From NCBI GenBank assembly GCA_033557465.1, contig CM066034.1:413642159-413706158 (forward strand): a stretch of 64,000 bases of DNA, written 5' to 3'. The stretch is from Ichthyophis bannanicus (taxonomy: Eukaryota > Chordata > Amphibia > Gymnophiona > Ichthyophiidae). The notes beneath the pieces were generated by a model, which was not told the DNA's origin, did not search any database, and saw only the letters and a program-made list of their open reading frames with translations. Positions within the stretch are counted from its first letter, which is position 1; each line of letters starts with the position of its first letter. Shown one piece after another: positions 18,730 to 29,399 of the stretch. The translations under genes were made by a program, and so were the position numbers.

Positions 18730-20424
18730 TTAATCATGGTTTATGGACCTTTCCTCCAGGAACTTATCCAAACCTTTTTTAAACCCAGCTACACTAACAG
18801 CCTTTACTACATCCTCCGGTAACAAATTCCAGAGTTTGATTACACGTTGAGTGAAAAAATATTTTCTTTTATTAGTCTTAAATAGTTTACCCTGTAGCTT
18901 CATTGCATGTCCCCTAGTCTTTCTATATTCTGATAACGTAAAAAGTCGATCTACGTTTACCCGTTCCACTCCGTTCATTAATTTATAGACTTCTATCATA
19001 TCTCCCCTCAGCCGTCTCTTTTCCAGGTTAAAGAGCTCTAACGTTTTTAGCCTTTCTTCATAGGAGTATCCTTCCATCCCCTTTACCATTTTGGTGGCTC
19101 TTCTCTGAACCTTTTCTAATAACGCTATATCCTTTTTAAGATACGGTGACCAGAATTGCACACAATATTCAAGGTGAGGTCTCACCATGGAACGGTATAG
19201 AGGCATTATAATATCTTTTGTTTTATTTTCCATTCCTTTCCTTATGATACCTAGCATTCTATTTGCTCTCTTGGCTGCTGCTGCACACTGGGCCGAGGGT
19301 TTTAACATGTTATCCACAATGACGCCTAAATCTTTTTCCTGGGTGGTGGTTCCTAATGCGGAACCTTGCATCGTGTAACCATAATTTGGGATGTTCTTCC
19401 CTAGGTGCATAACTTTGCACTTGTCCACATTAAATTTCATCTGCCATTTTGATGCCCAGTCTTCCAATTTATCAAGATCCTCTTGCAATTTCCCACAATC
19501 CTCTTGGGTTTTAACAACTTTAAATAGTTTTGTGTCATCTGCAAATTTGATAACCTCACTCGTTATTCCACTTTCCAGGTCATTTATGAATATGTCAAAA
19601 AGCAGCGGACCCAGCACAGATCCCTGGGGTACACCACTATTCACCTTTCTCCATTGGGAAAATTGGCCATTTAGCCCAACCCTCTGCTTTCTATCTTTTA
19701 ACCAGTTCCTGATCCACAGTAGTACACTGCCTCCTATCCCATGACTCTTTAGTTTTGCCAAAAGTCTCTGATGAGGGACCTTGTCAAAGGCTTTCTGAAA
19801 GTCCAGATACACTATATCAACCGACTCACCTTTGTCCACCTGTTTATTCACACTTTCAAAAAAACATAACAGATTAGTAAGACAAGATCTTCCTTGTCTA
19901 AAGCCATGTTGTCTGTCTCCCATTAGGCCATGACTATCTACATGCTGAGTAATTTTATTCTTTATGATGGTTTCTACCATTTTTCCCGGTACTGACGTGA
20001 GGCTCACCGGTCTGTAGTTTCCCAGATCACCCCTCGAACCCTTTTTAAAAATTGGTGTTACATTGGCGATCCGCCAATCTTCAGGTATTAGAGATGATTT
20101 TAATGATAGTTCACAGATTACTAATAGCAGGTCTGCAATCTCATATTTCATTTCTTTCAGCACCCTTGGATGTATACCATCTGGCCCAGGTGATTTGCTA
20201 CTCTTCAGTTTATCTAATAGTTGTAATACATCTTCCCGATGTATCGATATTTCCTTCAATTCTTCCGCACCTTTAAATGCCACTTCAGTCATGGGTAACA
20301 TCCCTACATCTTCCTCAGTAAAGACCAAAGCAAAGAATTCATTCAGTCTCTCTGCTATCGCCCTGTCGCCTCTTGGTGCCCCTTTAACTCCTCTATCATC
20401 TAATGGTCCAACTGACTCTCTCAC
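18730..20424 (-). CDS. CR1-A reverse transcriptase, open frame
   Basis: 564 codons are open with no stop. The order along the frame is GPDGIHPRVL (80-89), YRPVSLTSVPGK (137-148), QHGFRQGRS (172-180), YLDFQKAFD (206-214), GVPQGSVLGPLLF (264-276) and FADD (294-297), the polymerase active site with both Asp residues kept. After these comes the CR1 C-terminal region (FTQRVIKLWNLLPEDVVKAV). The N-terminal endonuclease, normally fused ahead of this, is split into short frames at 20464-21278, so this is the RT half of a broken ORF2 and not a complete gene. It is the only RT in the window with an intact active site in one long frame. Confidence 0.85.
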   Translation of the reverse strand: MRESVGPLDDRGVKGAPRGDRAIAERLNEFFALVFTEEDVGMLPMTEVAFKGAEELKEISIHREDVLQLLDKLKSSKSPGPDGIHPRVLKEMKYEIADLLLVICELSLKSSLIPEDWRIANVTPIFKKGSRGDLGNYRPVSLTSVPGKMVETIIKNKITQHVDSHGLMGDRQHGFRQGRSCLTNLLCFFESVNKQVDKGESVDIVYLDFQKAFDKVPHQRLLAKLKSHGIGGSVLLWIRNWLKDRKQRVGLNGQFSQWRKVNSGVPQGSVLGPLLFDIFINDLESGITSEVIKFADDTKLFKVVKTQEDCGKLQEDLDKLEDWASKWQMKFNVDKCKVMHLGKNIPNYGYTMQGSALGTTTQEKDLGVIVDNMLKPSAQCAAAAKRANRMLGIIRKGMENKTKDIIMPLYRSMVRPHLEYCVQFWSPYLKKDIALLEKVQRRATKMVKGMEGYSYEERLKTLELFNLEKRRLRGDMIEVYKLMNGVERVNVDRLFTLSEYRKTRGHAMKLQGKLFKTNKRKYFFTQRVIKLWNLLPEDVVKAVSVAGFKKGLDKFLEERSINHD

Positions 20425-20776
20425 AGGTTTTTTGCTACAAATGTACTTGAAAAAATCTTTATTTCACGTTTTAGTTTCCACAGCTGGCTTCTTCTCAAAT
20501 TCTCTCTTTGCCTTCTTTATCAATGCCTTGCATTTGACCTGCCAGTGCTTGTGCTGTTTCCAGGTTTCATCATTTGGCTCTTTTTTCCATTTCCTGAAAG
20601 ATGCTTTTTTGGCAACAACAGCCTCTCTGACCTCACCTTTAAACCATGCTGGCAGTTTTTTGGACTTCCTTCCACTTTTCTTAAAGCGTGGAATACAGCT
20701 GGTCTGGGATTCCAAGATAGTATTTTTCAACAACACGCAAGTCTTTAACCTTTGCAACTGCTCCTTTTAGGTTTTT

Positions 20777-21278
20777 TTAAACTATTTTCCTCATTTTATC
20801 ATAGTCTCCCTTTCGAAAGTTAAAAGGTAGTACTGTGGATTTCCTTACTATCCCTCCTCCACTAATTAAATTAAAGGCGATCATGCTATGATCACTATTG
20901 TCAAGTGGCCCCAACACCCTTATCTCTTGCACTAGATCTGGTGTTCCACTAAGGACTAGGTCTAATATGGCTTCCCCTCTCTGTCGGTTCATGAACCAGC
21001 TGCTCCAAGAAGCAGTCATTTATGTCATCTAGGAACTTTATCTCCCTAGCATGTCCTGCCGTGACACTGACCCACTCGATACCGGGGTAATTGAAATCGC
21101 CCATTATTATTACTGTGCTGTAACTTTTGTTAGCTTCCTTGATTTCTTTGAGCATTTCATCATCCATTTGTTCATTCTGGCTAGGCGGCCGATAGTACAC
21201 CCCCACTGCCATTGCCTTCCCCTTTTTACATGGAATTTCAATCCATAGAGATTCTACAGCAAATTTTGTTTCCTGCAA
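20777..21278 (-). pseudogene. CR1-A endonuclease remnant
   Basis: Two overlapping minus frames (21278-20949 and 21019-20777) show AVGVYYRPPSQNEQ, IIMGDFNYPGIEWV, DLVLSGTPDLVQ and DNSDHSMIAF, the endonuclease core blocks. A frameshift separates them near 20980. The frame at 20757-20464 carries the basic linker to RT (FKKSGRKSKKLPAWFKGEV). Confidence 0.8.
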
Positions 21279-21335
21279 AACTTTAATCCTTTCTGACTCA
21301 ATGCCCTCTCTAACATAGATTTGGCATAATCAGCT

Positions 21336-21874
21336 CTCTTATAAAAGGTTATAGTCCCTTAATGTTGATTAAACACAGAAATAAAACAAAATCCAAAAGC
21401 ATGCAGTATAATTTTTGTGACAATAAATTAAATCCCATATTCATGGGTTTATCAGGAGGGAACAGTATGCTTACAGTCCACATTGCAAATAAGGGTGTTG
21501 TGGTTGAAGTTCAGCATCTACAACACTTTCTACAAATTTTCAAAAATTGTTTGCTTCAGAAATTAAATGTGCTATTTCTTAATGAATTTTATACACTGAA
21601 TTCAAATATGATAGTGAAATTGGTCATTTATCTCATGTTTCTATGATATGCTGAAGAATTTACATTTTACCACTACTGTATGTATGGTGAAAATCGAGCC
21701 TAAATCCTTAGATGTAAATCAAAATCTTATTACAAATGAAACTTTGCACAATAACAAGCATGTTTTTTTAAAATAAACTTCCTAAACGTACTTAGAAGAA
21801 ACAGAGGAGTACTTATGTCTACAATTTAACTTTCATTAAGAACATTTGTAAGTATGTTCTAGCAAGCTTTGTTC
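21336..21874. other. AT-rich sequence, no recognised element
   Basis: No domain is seen on either strand. It lies downstream of the orphan fragment at 21875-22165 when read on the minus strand, so it could be the 3' noncoding part of that element. Confidence 0.35.
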
Positions 21875-22165
21875 TCATTCAGTGGCTTCATGACTCTTCC
21901 TGATCTGTTTCTTGTACTGAAGCAATGGAATATCCCTTGTCACTGTCCAGCAGTAGTCTGCAAGCATTGATGGACTCCATTTACCCTGATACCTCTTTTC
22001 CATGGCTGCAATGTCTTGGTGAAATCGTTCTCCATGTTCATCACTTACTGCTCCACAATTTTGTGGGAAAAAATCTAGATGAGAGTGTAGAAAATGAATC
22101 TTTAAGGACATGTTGCAACCAAGGTTTTTGTATGCCTTAAGACGAAAAGTCATATGATTGGACAA
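21875..22165 (-). pseudogene. Conserved orphan protein fragment (EHGERFHQD motif)
   Basis: This is a 96-codon frame with CNMSLKIHFLHSHLDFFPQN, then SDEHGERFHQDIAAME, RYQGKW and MLADYCWTV. I recognise this block as one that recurs in uncharacterised, often multicopy proteins of insects, cnidarians and vertebrates. I do not know a function and do not assign one. It starts at an ATG just after non-homologous sequence and ends in a natural stop, so it looks like the C-terminal exon of a longer protein. It may belong to a transposon or a retrocopy. It is not related to the LINE or DIRS proteins on either side. Confidence 0.6.
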
Positions 22166-22399
22166 ATTATTTGGGAATAGGGCAGCACTTGAGTAGAATT
22201 ATATGTCTTTGTAACTGCTTAGAAGTTTTGATGGACAGACTAAATATAATAAATAAATGTTGAAAGCATTTATTTAAGAAATTTTTAATGAACATGTAAT
22301 ACTTTAAATAAGATGTATTTGATAGTGCATTTTACTTTACTGTTTGTAATTCTATTGATATTAACTGTAAATGGAATAAAGTAACATTTAACTTACAAG
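22166..22399. other. Spacer before DIRS D4
   Basis: AT-rich; nothing recognised apart from AATAAATG (22250) and AATAAAG (22376) words. Confidence 0.35.
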
Positions 22400-22722
22400 A
22401 TAATGTCCTTTCCTTGAGTCTTGCTAGACCAGTCCAGACAATTCTGTTGTGTTCCTCTACCAGAGATTGGTGGAGACAAGGAATCAATGAAAAACCCAGG
22501 GTTTAATGACATCACTTCTGTGCCTCTATTCCAAAGCAAATGGAAGATACAGAGCAAGCCTCACACAACCTCAATGTGGGCAACAATGAATAAACAATAG
22601 AGAACTATGTACAGGAAAACATTAACAAAAGGCTGTCAGAAGAAGATGAGCCTGCAGAGCCAAGTATAAAACTCATGACAGACCCAAGGGTACCGCAGCA
22701 GAAGAACAGTGCAAATAGAGTT

Positions 22723-23800
22723 TCAGGGGCGGACCCTGAACTGGTCTAACAGGACACGAGGAAACAATGTTATCTGGTAAAATGTCACCTTCCGTATTAT
22801 CCTGCTAGACCAGTCCAAACAAGTGGGATGTACCAAAGCTACAACTCCATTGGGTGGGAAGAAGACACAGCAGCTCGCAAAACTCGTGAGCCAAAGGCCG
22901 TGTCCGCCCACGTGTGGACATCCAAGAAGTAATGCTTCACAAAAGTGGAAAGGGGCCCATGTTGCTGCTTGTGCTTGGGAATAATGGGCATACAACCCTC
23001 TTGAACCGGCCGGTCCACAACAGATATGCTGAGGCAATAGCCTCCTTAATCAAGTGCCCCAAGATCCACTTTGCTGCTACTTCACCTTTCCACAGGCCAG
23101 CAAAGAGTATAAAAAGATGATCTAACTTACAAAAGGATTTTGTAATCTCCAAGTACCAGAGAAGCACCCTCCGGACATCCACAAGACGAAGATCCTTATC
23201 CTTCCCTCGACATTGCTCCTTAGAGAAAGAGGGAAGGCAAACCACCTGGTTCACATGAAAAGGAGACAGCACTTTTGGCAAGAAGGAAGGCACAGGCAGA
23301 ATGGAAATGGCCTCAGTTGAAAAGGACAGATAAGGATCTTGGCAAGACTGAGCCTGCGGCTCGGAGAACCGCCTTGCAGAACAAATCGCAACCAAGAAGA
23401 CAATCTTGAGCATCAAATCCTTCAAGGTAGCGCATTTCAATGGCTAAAAGGTGGCCTACATCAGGTCCCTGAGCACCAGAGACAGATTCCAGGAAGGGAT
23501 CACAGACAGAAGGGAAGGACAAAGATGTCAAACACCTATGAAAAAATGGGAGACGTCTGGGTGCAAAGCCAAGGACTTGTCCACCACTGAACCACAAAAA
23601 CAGGCTAAAGCTGCCACCTGAACTTTCAGGGAGCTAAGAGAGAGGACTTTCTCTAGGCCATCCTGCAGAAAAGCCAACAGGGAGGATAATTTGGGCATCT
23701 CAGGAGCCAAGTGCTGTGCGCCACACCAGCGCTCAAAGAGACACCATATCCAAATGTATGCTAGCTTGGTAGACCTCTTCCGGGCACCAAGTATACTCAA
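22723..23800 (-). pseudogene. D4 tyrosine recombinase, decayed
   Basis: Minus frames give RKRSTKLAYIWIWCLFERWC (core-binding region), then ICSARRFSEPQ with the first catalytic Arg position kept. In the frame at 23037-22723 the His-x2-Arg position reads AHYSQAQAATWAP, so the Arg is Gln, and no Tyr follows at the expected place (FHFCEALLLG). At least three frame changes occur. It is inactive as read. Confidence 0.65.
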
Positions 23801-24480
23801 GATTATAGCTGGAGACTAGCTCTTACATACTAGTAGTCTCCTTTCAAGAGCCATGTCATAAATGAAAAGGGAGCTGGGTCCTCCAGGACGATTTGTCCCT
23901 GCTGTAATAGACCCCAAGACAGAAGCAGCCAAAGGGGAGGCGCTTAAAGAAGCCATATCAGGTCTCTGAACCCCGCTCTCTGCAGCTAATCCAGCGCCAA
24001 CAGAATAATCCGGAACAGGTGGTGCTCTATATGCTGAATCACATGCCCTACTAGGGGCTGCAAAGGAAACACAAACAACAGGGAGGATAACTTGGGTGTC
24101 TCAGGAGCCAAATGCCGTGCGCCACACCAGCGCTCAAAGAGGCACCATATCCAAACGTATGCTAGCTTGGTAGACCTCTTCCGGGCACCAAGTATACTAA
24201 AGATTATAGCTGGAGAGTAGCCCTTACATACTAATAGTCTCCTTTCAAGAGCTATGTCATAAACGAGAAGGGAGCTGGGTCCTCCAGGACGATTTGTCCC
24301 TGCTGCAATAGACCCCAAGATGGAGGCAACCAAAGGGGAGGCGCTTAAAGGAGCCATATCAGGTCTCTGAACCACGCTCTCTGCAGCTAATCCAGCGCCA
24401 ACAGAACAATCCGGCCCAGGTGGTGCTCTATATGCTGAATCACATGCCCTACTAGGGGCCACGAAGGAAACACATACAAC
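23675..24480 (-). repeat. 401-bp tandem duplication inside D4
   Basis: Copy 1 (23675-24075) and copy 2 (24076-about 24480) share CAACAGGGAGGATAA at their start and align throughout with roughly 5% differences. It covers the RNase H-YR junction region and duplicates the RKRSTKLAYIWIWCLFERWC segment. Confidence 0.9.
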
Positions 24481-24597
24481 AGCCGATGACTGAGCCAAGG
24501 CTGGGTCAGGGCATTGATGCCCTTGGACCCTATCTCTGTGCGGCAACTGAAGAAGCAGCATACCTTGGCATCGAAGTGGGTCGCCATTAGATCCATT

Positions 24598-25148
24598 TCA
24601 GGGCGACCCCAGTAGTGCAGAATCAACTGAAATGCTTCTTGACTCAACTTCTACTTGCCTGGATTCAGAGAGTGCCAGCTGAGGAAGTCCACTTCCACAT
24701 TGCCCACTCGGGCAATGTGCTGAACAGACAAGGCTAGGAGGTTCTTCTCTGCTCAGGCAAACAGGAGATCCACTTCCAGGACCACTAGAATACTTCTTGT
24801 GCCATCCGGCCCTCAACCAGGGGCCGGAAATGCAGAAGAGCCAACCTGATGGCTCTCACCTCAAGGCAGTTGAAGGCCTACACTGCATCCCTGTGGTTCT
24901 GACATCCCTGGGCCATATGGTCCCAGCAATGGGCTCCCCAGCCTGAGAGACCGGCATCCAGCAAAACATCCTTCCTCAGATGACAGGGCTGCCGCCACCA
25001 CCACCGACAGGACTTCACAATCAATGGGAGCGGGAGCCTGCGTGTGAACTCCTGAGAACTGAGGGACCATTGAGTCAACAAAGACCGCTGGAGCAGTAGC
25101 AAGTGAGCAGACTATGGGGGCCTGTGCACAAAGAACATTGCCAGGCAA
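24598..25148 (-). pseudogene. D4 RNase H domain remnant
   Basis: The minus frames contain LLDAGLSGWGAHCWDH (the first Asp block), and other frames hold the HIARVGNVEVDFLS-type region near 24690. It is frameshifted and not translatable in one piece. Confidence 0.55.
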
Positions 25149-25339
25149 TTCAACAGTCCTCTGACTTTCTTCTCTGGCAGGAAAACTCTGCTTACTCGAA
25201 TATCAAAACATGCTCCCAGAAACTGAGAAGGCAAAAGCTGACTCTTTTTCTCATTCATCACCCAGCTGAGGCTTTCCAAAAAGGACACCACTCGGGACGT
25301 TACCCAAGATGCTTCTGACAGGGAACAGGCTCGGATGAG

Positions 25340-25904
25340 TCAGTCATCCAGATAAGGATGGACACAAATTCCTTGGTGCCACAGCCGCCACCACCATGAC
25401 CTTGGAGAATGTCCTTGGGGCGGTGGAGAGCCCGAAAGAAAGGGCGGCAAACTGATAATGAGAGCTAAGCATGGCAAAACATAGATACTTCTGCTGGTCC
25501 GCCTGGACTGGGATAGGGAAATATGCCTCGGCCAGATCCAGAGAAGCCAAGAATTCTCCTTGGTGCACTGTTTCAACCACAGAGAGCAAGGTTTCCATTT
25601 AAAAGCACAGGACGCACAAGTGCTCATTGACCCCTTTGAGGTTCAGGATGGGCTGGAAGGAACCATCATACTTTGGTACCACAAAGTAGATGGAGAGTCT
25701 GCCCTTGTCCCACTCATCTGGGGGAAGGGGCACCACCAACTTTAGGCGAAGCAACTTGTCCAAGGTGGTCCGCACCACTGCACCTTTGACCACAGACCCA
25801 CGGGGGAAATGATGAAGGCAATGGGAATCGGCTCCTTGCATTCTAGGATATAGCTGACTTGAATGGTGTCTAGCACTCAATAACCCTTGGTAACCCAGGC
25901 CCAT
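25340..25904 (-). pseudogene. D4 reverse transcriptase remnant
   Basis: The first frame (25904-25599) shows IYFVVPKYDGSFQPILNLKG. The next two show LASLDLAEAYFPIPV, LSFGLSTAPRTFSKV and, in another phase, HPYLDD, so the active-site L-D-D is kept in sequence. A frameshift near 25350-25600 separates the blocks. Confidence 0.7.
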
Positions 25905-26526
25905 TCCGGAAAGAAGAGGCGAAGCCTGCCACCCACTGGAGGTGCCAAAGAATTGGCCCCCAAATCTTCATTGCGTAGCTCAGGAGGGTCCTCCTTAGGA
26001 GGAGGCTGCATCCCTGGATCCACGTGCTCCATGAAAGGACTGAGAACAAGCCCAAGGACCTGAGGCAGAGGGGAAGAAAGGTTTTCCCAGTCGGTAGTGG
26101 CGATACTCCAAAGACCCCCAGGAATCTGGCCAGTGTGCCCCTGGTGGTCAGGCAGAGACTGGGAAGAAAGGGGCATTTGTCCACTTCATAGGCACCCTGG
26201 ACCTGTCTTCGAGGAGGTGGTAAGATTTCATCTTGCCTAGGTCCTGCTCCAAATCTGATCCAAACAGGAGCTTCCCCTTAAAGGCCAGTTGAGCCAGCTG
26301 GGTTTTGGAGGATGTATCCACTGCTCAGTGATGGAGCCAAATCCAATGCCATGACACAGTAGTCAGGGCACCATCCTGGCCGCCAAGTGTACCAGGTCAT
26401 ACATGGCATCAGAAAGGAAAGCTGTAGTCAACTCCAAGAGAGTAGTAATATCATCAGGCAGAAGAGACTGAATCCACTGGATCAGGGCTCGAGAAGTCAA
26501 GCTGGTACATACCCCCAGCTGTAGAA
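25905..26526 (-). pseudogene. D4 gag-like region, truncated
   Basis: This is proline/leucine-rich minus-strand coding debris upstream of RT, in the place of DIRS gag. The frame at 26572-26363 includes LLELTTAFLSDAMYDLVHLAARM, comparable in position to the AAFDCFECISRTSAIAIGARR region of D2. It is cut by the CR1-A 3' end at 26527. Confidence 0.5.
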
Positions 26527-27283
26527 TAAGAACATAAGACATGCCATACTGGGTCAGACCAAGGTCCATCAAGCCCAGTATCCTGTTTCCAACAGTGGCC
26601 GATCTAAGTCACAAGTACCTAGCAGTTTCCCCAAAAGACACAGGTTCCACATTGCTAGTATTGGGGAAAGCAGCAGATTTCCTGGGACACCTTTAATAAT
26701 GGTTTATGGACTTTTCGTCCAGGAAATTGTCCAAACCTTTTTTAAACCCAGCTACACTAACAGCTTTTACTACATCCTCTGGTAATGAATTCCAGAATTT
26801 GATTACATGTTGAGTGAAAAAATATTTTCTCTTATTAGTCTTAAATAGGTTACACTGTAGCTTCATTGCATGTCCCCTAGTCTTTCCATATTTTGATGGC
26901 ATAAACTATCACCCTATGTTTACCCATTACACTCCATTCATTAATTTATAGACATCTATGATATCTCCCCTCAGCCATCTCTTTTCCAGGTTGAAAGGCC
27001 TTAATCTTTTTAGCCTCTCCTCATAGGAGTATCCTTCCATCCCCTTTACCATTTTGGTGGCTCTTCCCTGTACCTTTTCTAATAATTATATCCTTTTTAA
27101 GATACAGCGACCAGAATTGCACACAATATTCAAGGTGCGGTCACACCATGGAACGATACAGAGACATTACAATATCCTTTGTTTTATTCTCCATTCCTTT
27201 CCTTATGATTCCTAGCATTCTATTTGCTTTCTTGGCCACCACTACACACTGGGCGGAGAGTCTCAACATGTTATCCACGATCC
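26527..27283 (-). mobile_element. CR1-A copy 2, 3' end and RT C-terminus
   Basis: It begins (3' end) with ATAAGAACATAAGACATGCC and runs through the C-terminal RT region (RGHAMKLQCNLFKTNKRKYF at 26902-26693) to about 27283. It is equivalent to 18554-19320 of copy 1. It is inserted in D4 gag. Its 5' continuation may be the separate piece at 30578-31526. Confidence 0.85.
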
Positions 27284-27705
27284 ATGTCTTCACAGCTTCA
27301 GGAGACTCCACACAGCTAAGCTTACAGACTTTACTAATGCCTGTTTTGTTTTATTTTTAAATAAAGATTTTAACTGTTGGATATAAGTTTTTAGGATATT
27401 TTCTGACTGCCTACATTCCTTGCATAGTCTTTAAATTAGATATCTGAGTGTGCCCTTAGTTCATGTGAGGCCTACTGGCCAGAGACACTTGTGATATATA
27501 GCTACTTGGAATAGAAGTACTTAGATTTACAGAGACCTGGTCTTCTACCTAAGTCTCCCACTTAATTTTGTAGCAAAGGTATAATTTTAAAGTTACAGGG
27601 ACCTTTGCATAGTAGGCTGATACATAGAAGTACAAGTTCAGTTTGAATATTTCTCTGCCTTGGATAATGAGGTTATCCAATCCGTGGAAACTGAAGTGCC
27701 CTTAA
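27284..27705. other. Unclassified insertion
   Basis: AT-rich, with AAATAAAGATTTT at about 27358. No protein similarity and no paired termini were found. Confidence 0.35.
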
Positions 27706-27779
27706 ATGACAGTCAATGGCCAATATACTGATAATGCACCAAATATGAAGAAAAAAATCACAAAACAGAAAACTACTAC

Positions 27780-28270
27780 TACTTGGAGATTCCATCATCA
27801 GAGGCACCAACTTGGGAACACAGTTCAAAGGAGAGAAAATGGTCAAATGCCTCCCAGGCTCTTCAACCAACAGGAATATAAACCAAATTGTTGGTGTAGT
27901 TAGTGCAGAAAGTGAGCACTCCAAAATTGATGTGTCATCCACTTGGGTACAAATGACCTGGCTAGAAACAGTGCTTCTGCAGTTCAAAGGGACTTCCAGA
28001 CTCTGGGAAAAAAATCAAGCCCATTGTCAACATTATAGCATTCTCAGAAGTTCTACCTGTTCTTGGTAAGGGGGCAGAAAGGCTGCATCGTATAAACAAC
28101 TTTAATACATGGCTCCAAACATGGTGCAAACAAGAAGGATTCAGATATATAGGTGAATGGGGAAACAGATGGATCAACAAGAGGCTATACTGTGCTGATG
28201 GACTACATCTCTCCATCGCAGGGAAAAGGATCCTCAGCGAAAATTCAGGCAGTATGTGGACAGGCATTTA
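27780..28270 (+). pseudogene. CR1-B ORF1 SGNH-esterase remnant
   Basis: Pieces in different frames read MGTQFKGEKMVKCLPGS, then LGTNDLA-type sequence near 27945-27965, then GKGAERLHRINNFNTWLQTW, and near 28195 ADGLHLSIAGKRIL. The last contains the catalytic Asp-x2-His region (DGLH) of SGNH hydrolases. It is shifted several times. Confidence 0.65.
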
Positions 28271-28449
28271 AACTAGGGAAAGGGGGTGACAGATAGGAAA
28301 GGACAAGTTCAGGATGTCACTCCCAGCTAAAGCATAATAACATTAGAAACAGCCACACTTTTAAACCATACATCAATGACAAGTGGGAAGAGGTGTGTAG
28401 AGCAAAATCCAGGCAAGCCAGTCAACAAATGCTGGAAAGCAATGAATAT

Positions 28450-29395
28450 AAATGCTTGAAGCCTAGCCAACAAAGTTCCTGACCTGGAAGGCCTAATGGT
28501 GGAAATGGACTTGGATATTTTGGCCATTACAGAAACATGGTTTAATGAGTTGCATGAATGGGATATAGCCATAGCTGGCTATAACCTATTTAGAAGAGAT
28601 GGAGAGGGTAGAAAAGAAGGAGAAGCAGTCCAATATATAAAAAAAGCAATATTAAAGCTACTGAAATGCAGGTGATGTGGGGAAAAGAAGAAGCACTGTG
28701 GATTGTGTTGGAAAGAGGAGATGGCACTGTCATCCATACTGGTATAGTCTACAGTCCTCCAATTCAAACCAAGGAAATAGATAGCAAATTGATTATAGAT
28801 ATTGGAAAGATAGCCACAAAGGAGGAAGTGATCATATTGGGTGACTTTAATCTATCCGATGTGGATTGGAGTATTCCTTCTGCAAATCTGGAAAGAAGTA
28901 AAAAAAAATGTGAATGCCTTCCAAGATGCATTACTTAGACAAATGGTGATGGAACCAACCAGGGAAAGCTCAATGCTGGATTTAGTGCTCACCAACGGAG
29001 ATAGTGTTTCGAATGTCCGGGTGGGTGCCCATGTGAGCAGCAGGGATCATCACACGGTGTGGTTTGAGATAAAAGCCAAGGCACAGTCCAATCACAGCAA
29101 GCTCAAAGTCTTAGACTTCAAAAACACTGACTTCAGTAAAATGGCCAAGTACCTGAAGGAGGAGTTTGCAGGGTGGGACTGGATAAGAGAAGTGGAATTG
29201 CAATGGGTTAAACTAAAGGTGGCAATAAAAGGGGCAACAGATACATATGTAAGGAAAGTAAATAAAAACAAGAGGAAAAGCAAATCTATTTGGTTCTCCA
29301 AAGAAGTGGCTGCTCTAATAAAGGCAAAAAACACAGCTTTCACAAAATTCAAAAGTTCGCAGAGGAACACAGAAAGGAAAACAGGATCAAACTAA
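28450..29395 (+). pseudogene. CR1-B endonuclease remnant
   Basis: The frames show MDLDILAITETWFNEL, then IVYSPPIQTKEI, VIILGDFNLSDVDWSIP, then MLDLVLTNGDS and SRDHHTVWFEIKAKA. A frameshift falls at the A-run near 28902 between GDFN and the later blocks. The SDH motif reads SRDHH. Confidence 0.75.
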
Positions 29396-29399
29396 AAGA

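Larger units (their letters stand above)
18554..21335 (-). mobile_element. CR1-A LINE copy 1, 5'-truncated
   Basis: The 3' end is at the left, with repeated TTATGTTC octamers (read on the minus strand), the CR1 style of tail instead of poly(A). The 3' UTR is about 170 bp, then comes the complete RT frame, then endonuclease remnants up to about 21335. There the match to the longer CR1-A copy at 31.7-35.9 kb ends. ORF1 and the endonuclease N-terminus are absent. Confidence 0.9.
22400..26526 (-). mobile_element. DIRS-type retrotransposon D4, second family, partial
   Basis: The order is the same as in D1 (gag, RT, RNase H, YR on the minus strand), but the sequence is clearly different. The word TGCTAGACCAGTCCA occurs at the left end (about 22423) and again at 22803 with the internal complementary region. 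The right end is cut by a CR1-A insertion at 26527, and no right terminal repeat is seen. There are many stops. Confidence 0.75.

Noticed and set aside
20063..20770. 235-codon plus-strand frame, and similar ones at 30479-31012 and 51712-52038
   Set aside because: Antisense shadows of CR1 RT; the same Ser-rich translation recurs wherever this RT lies on the minus strand.
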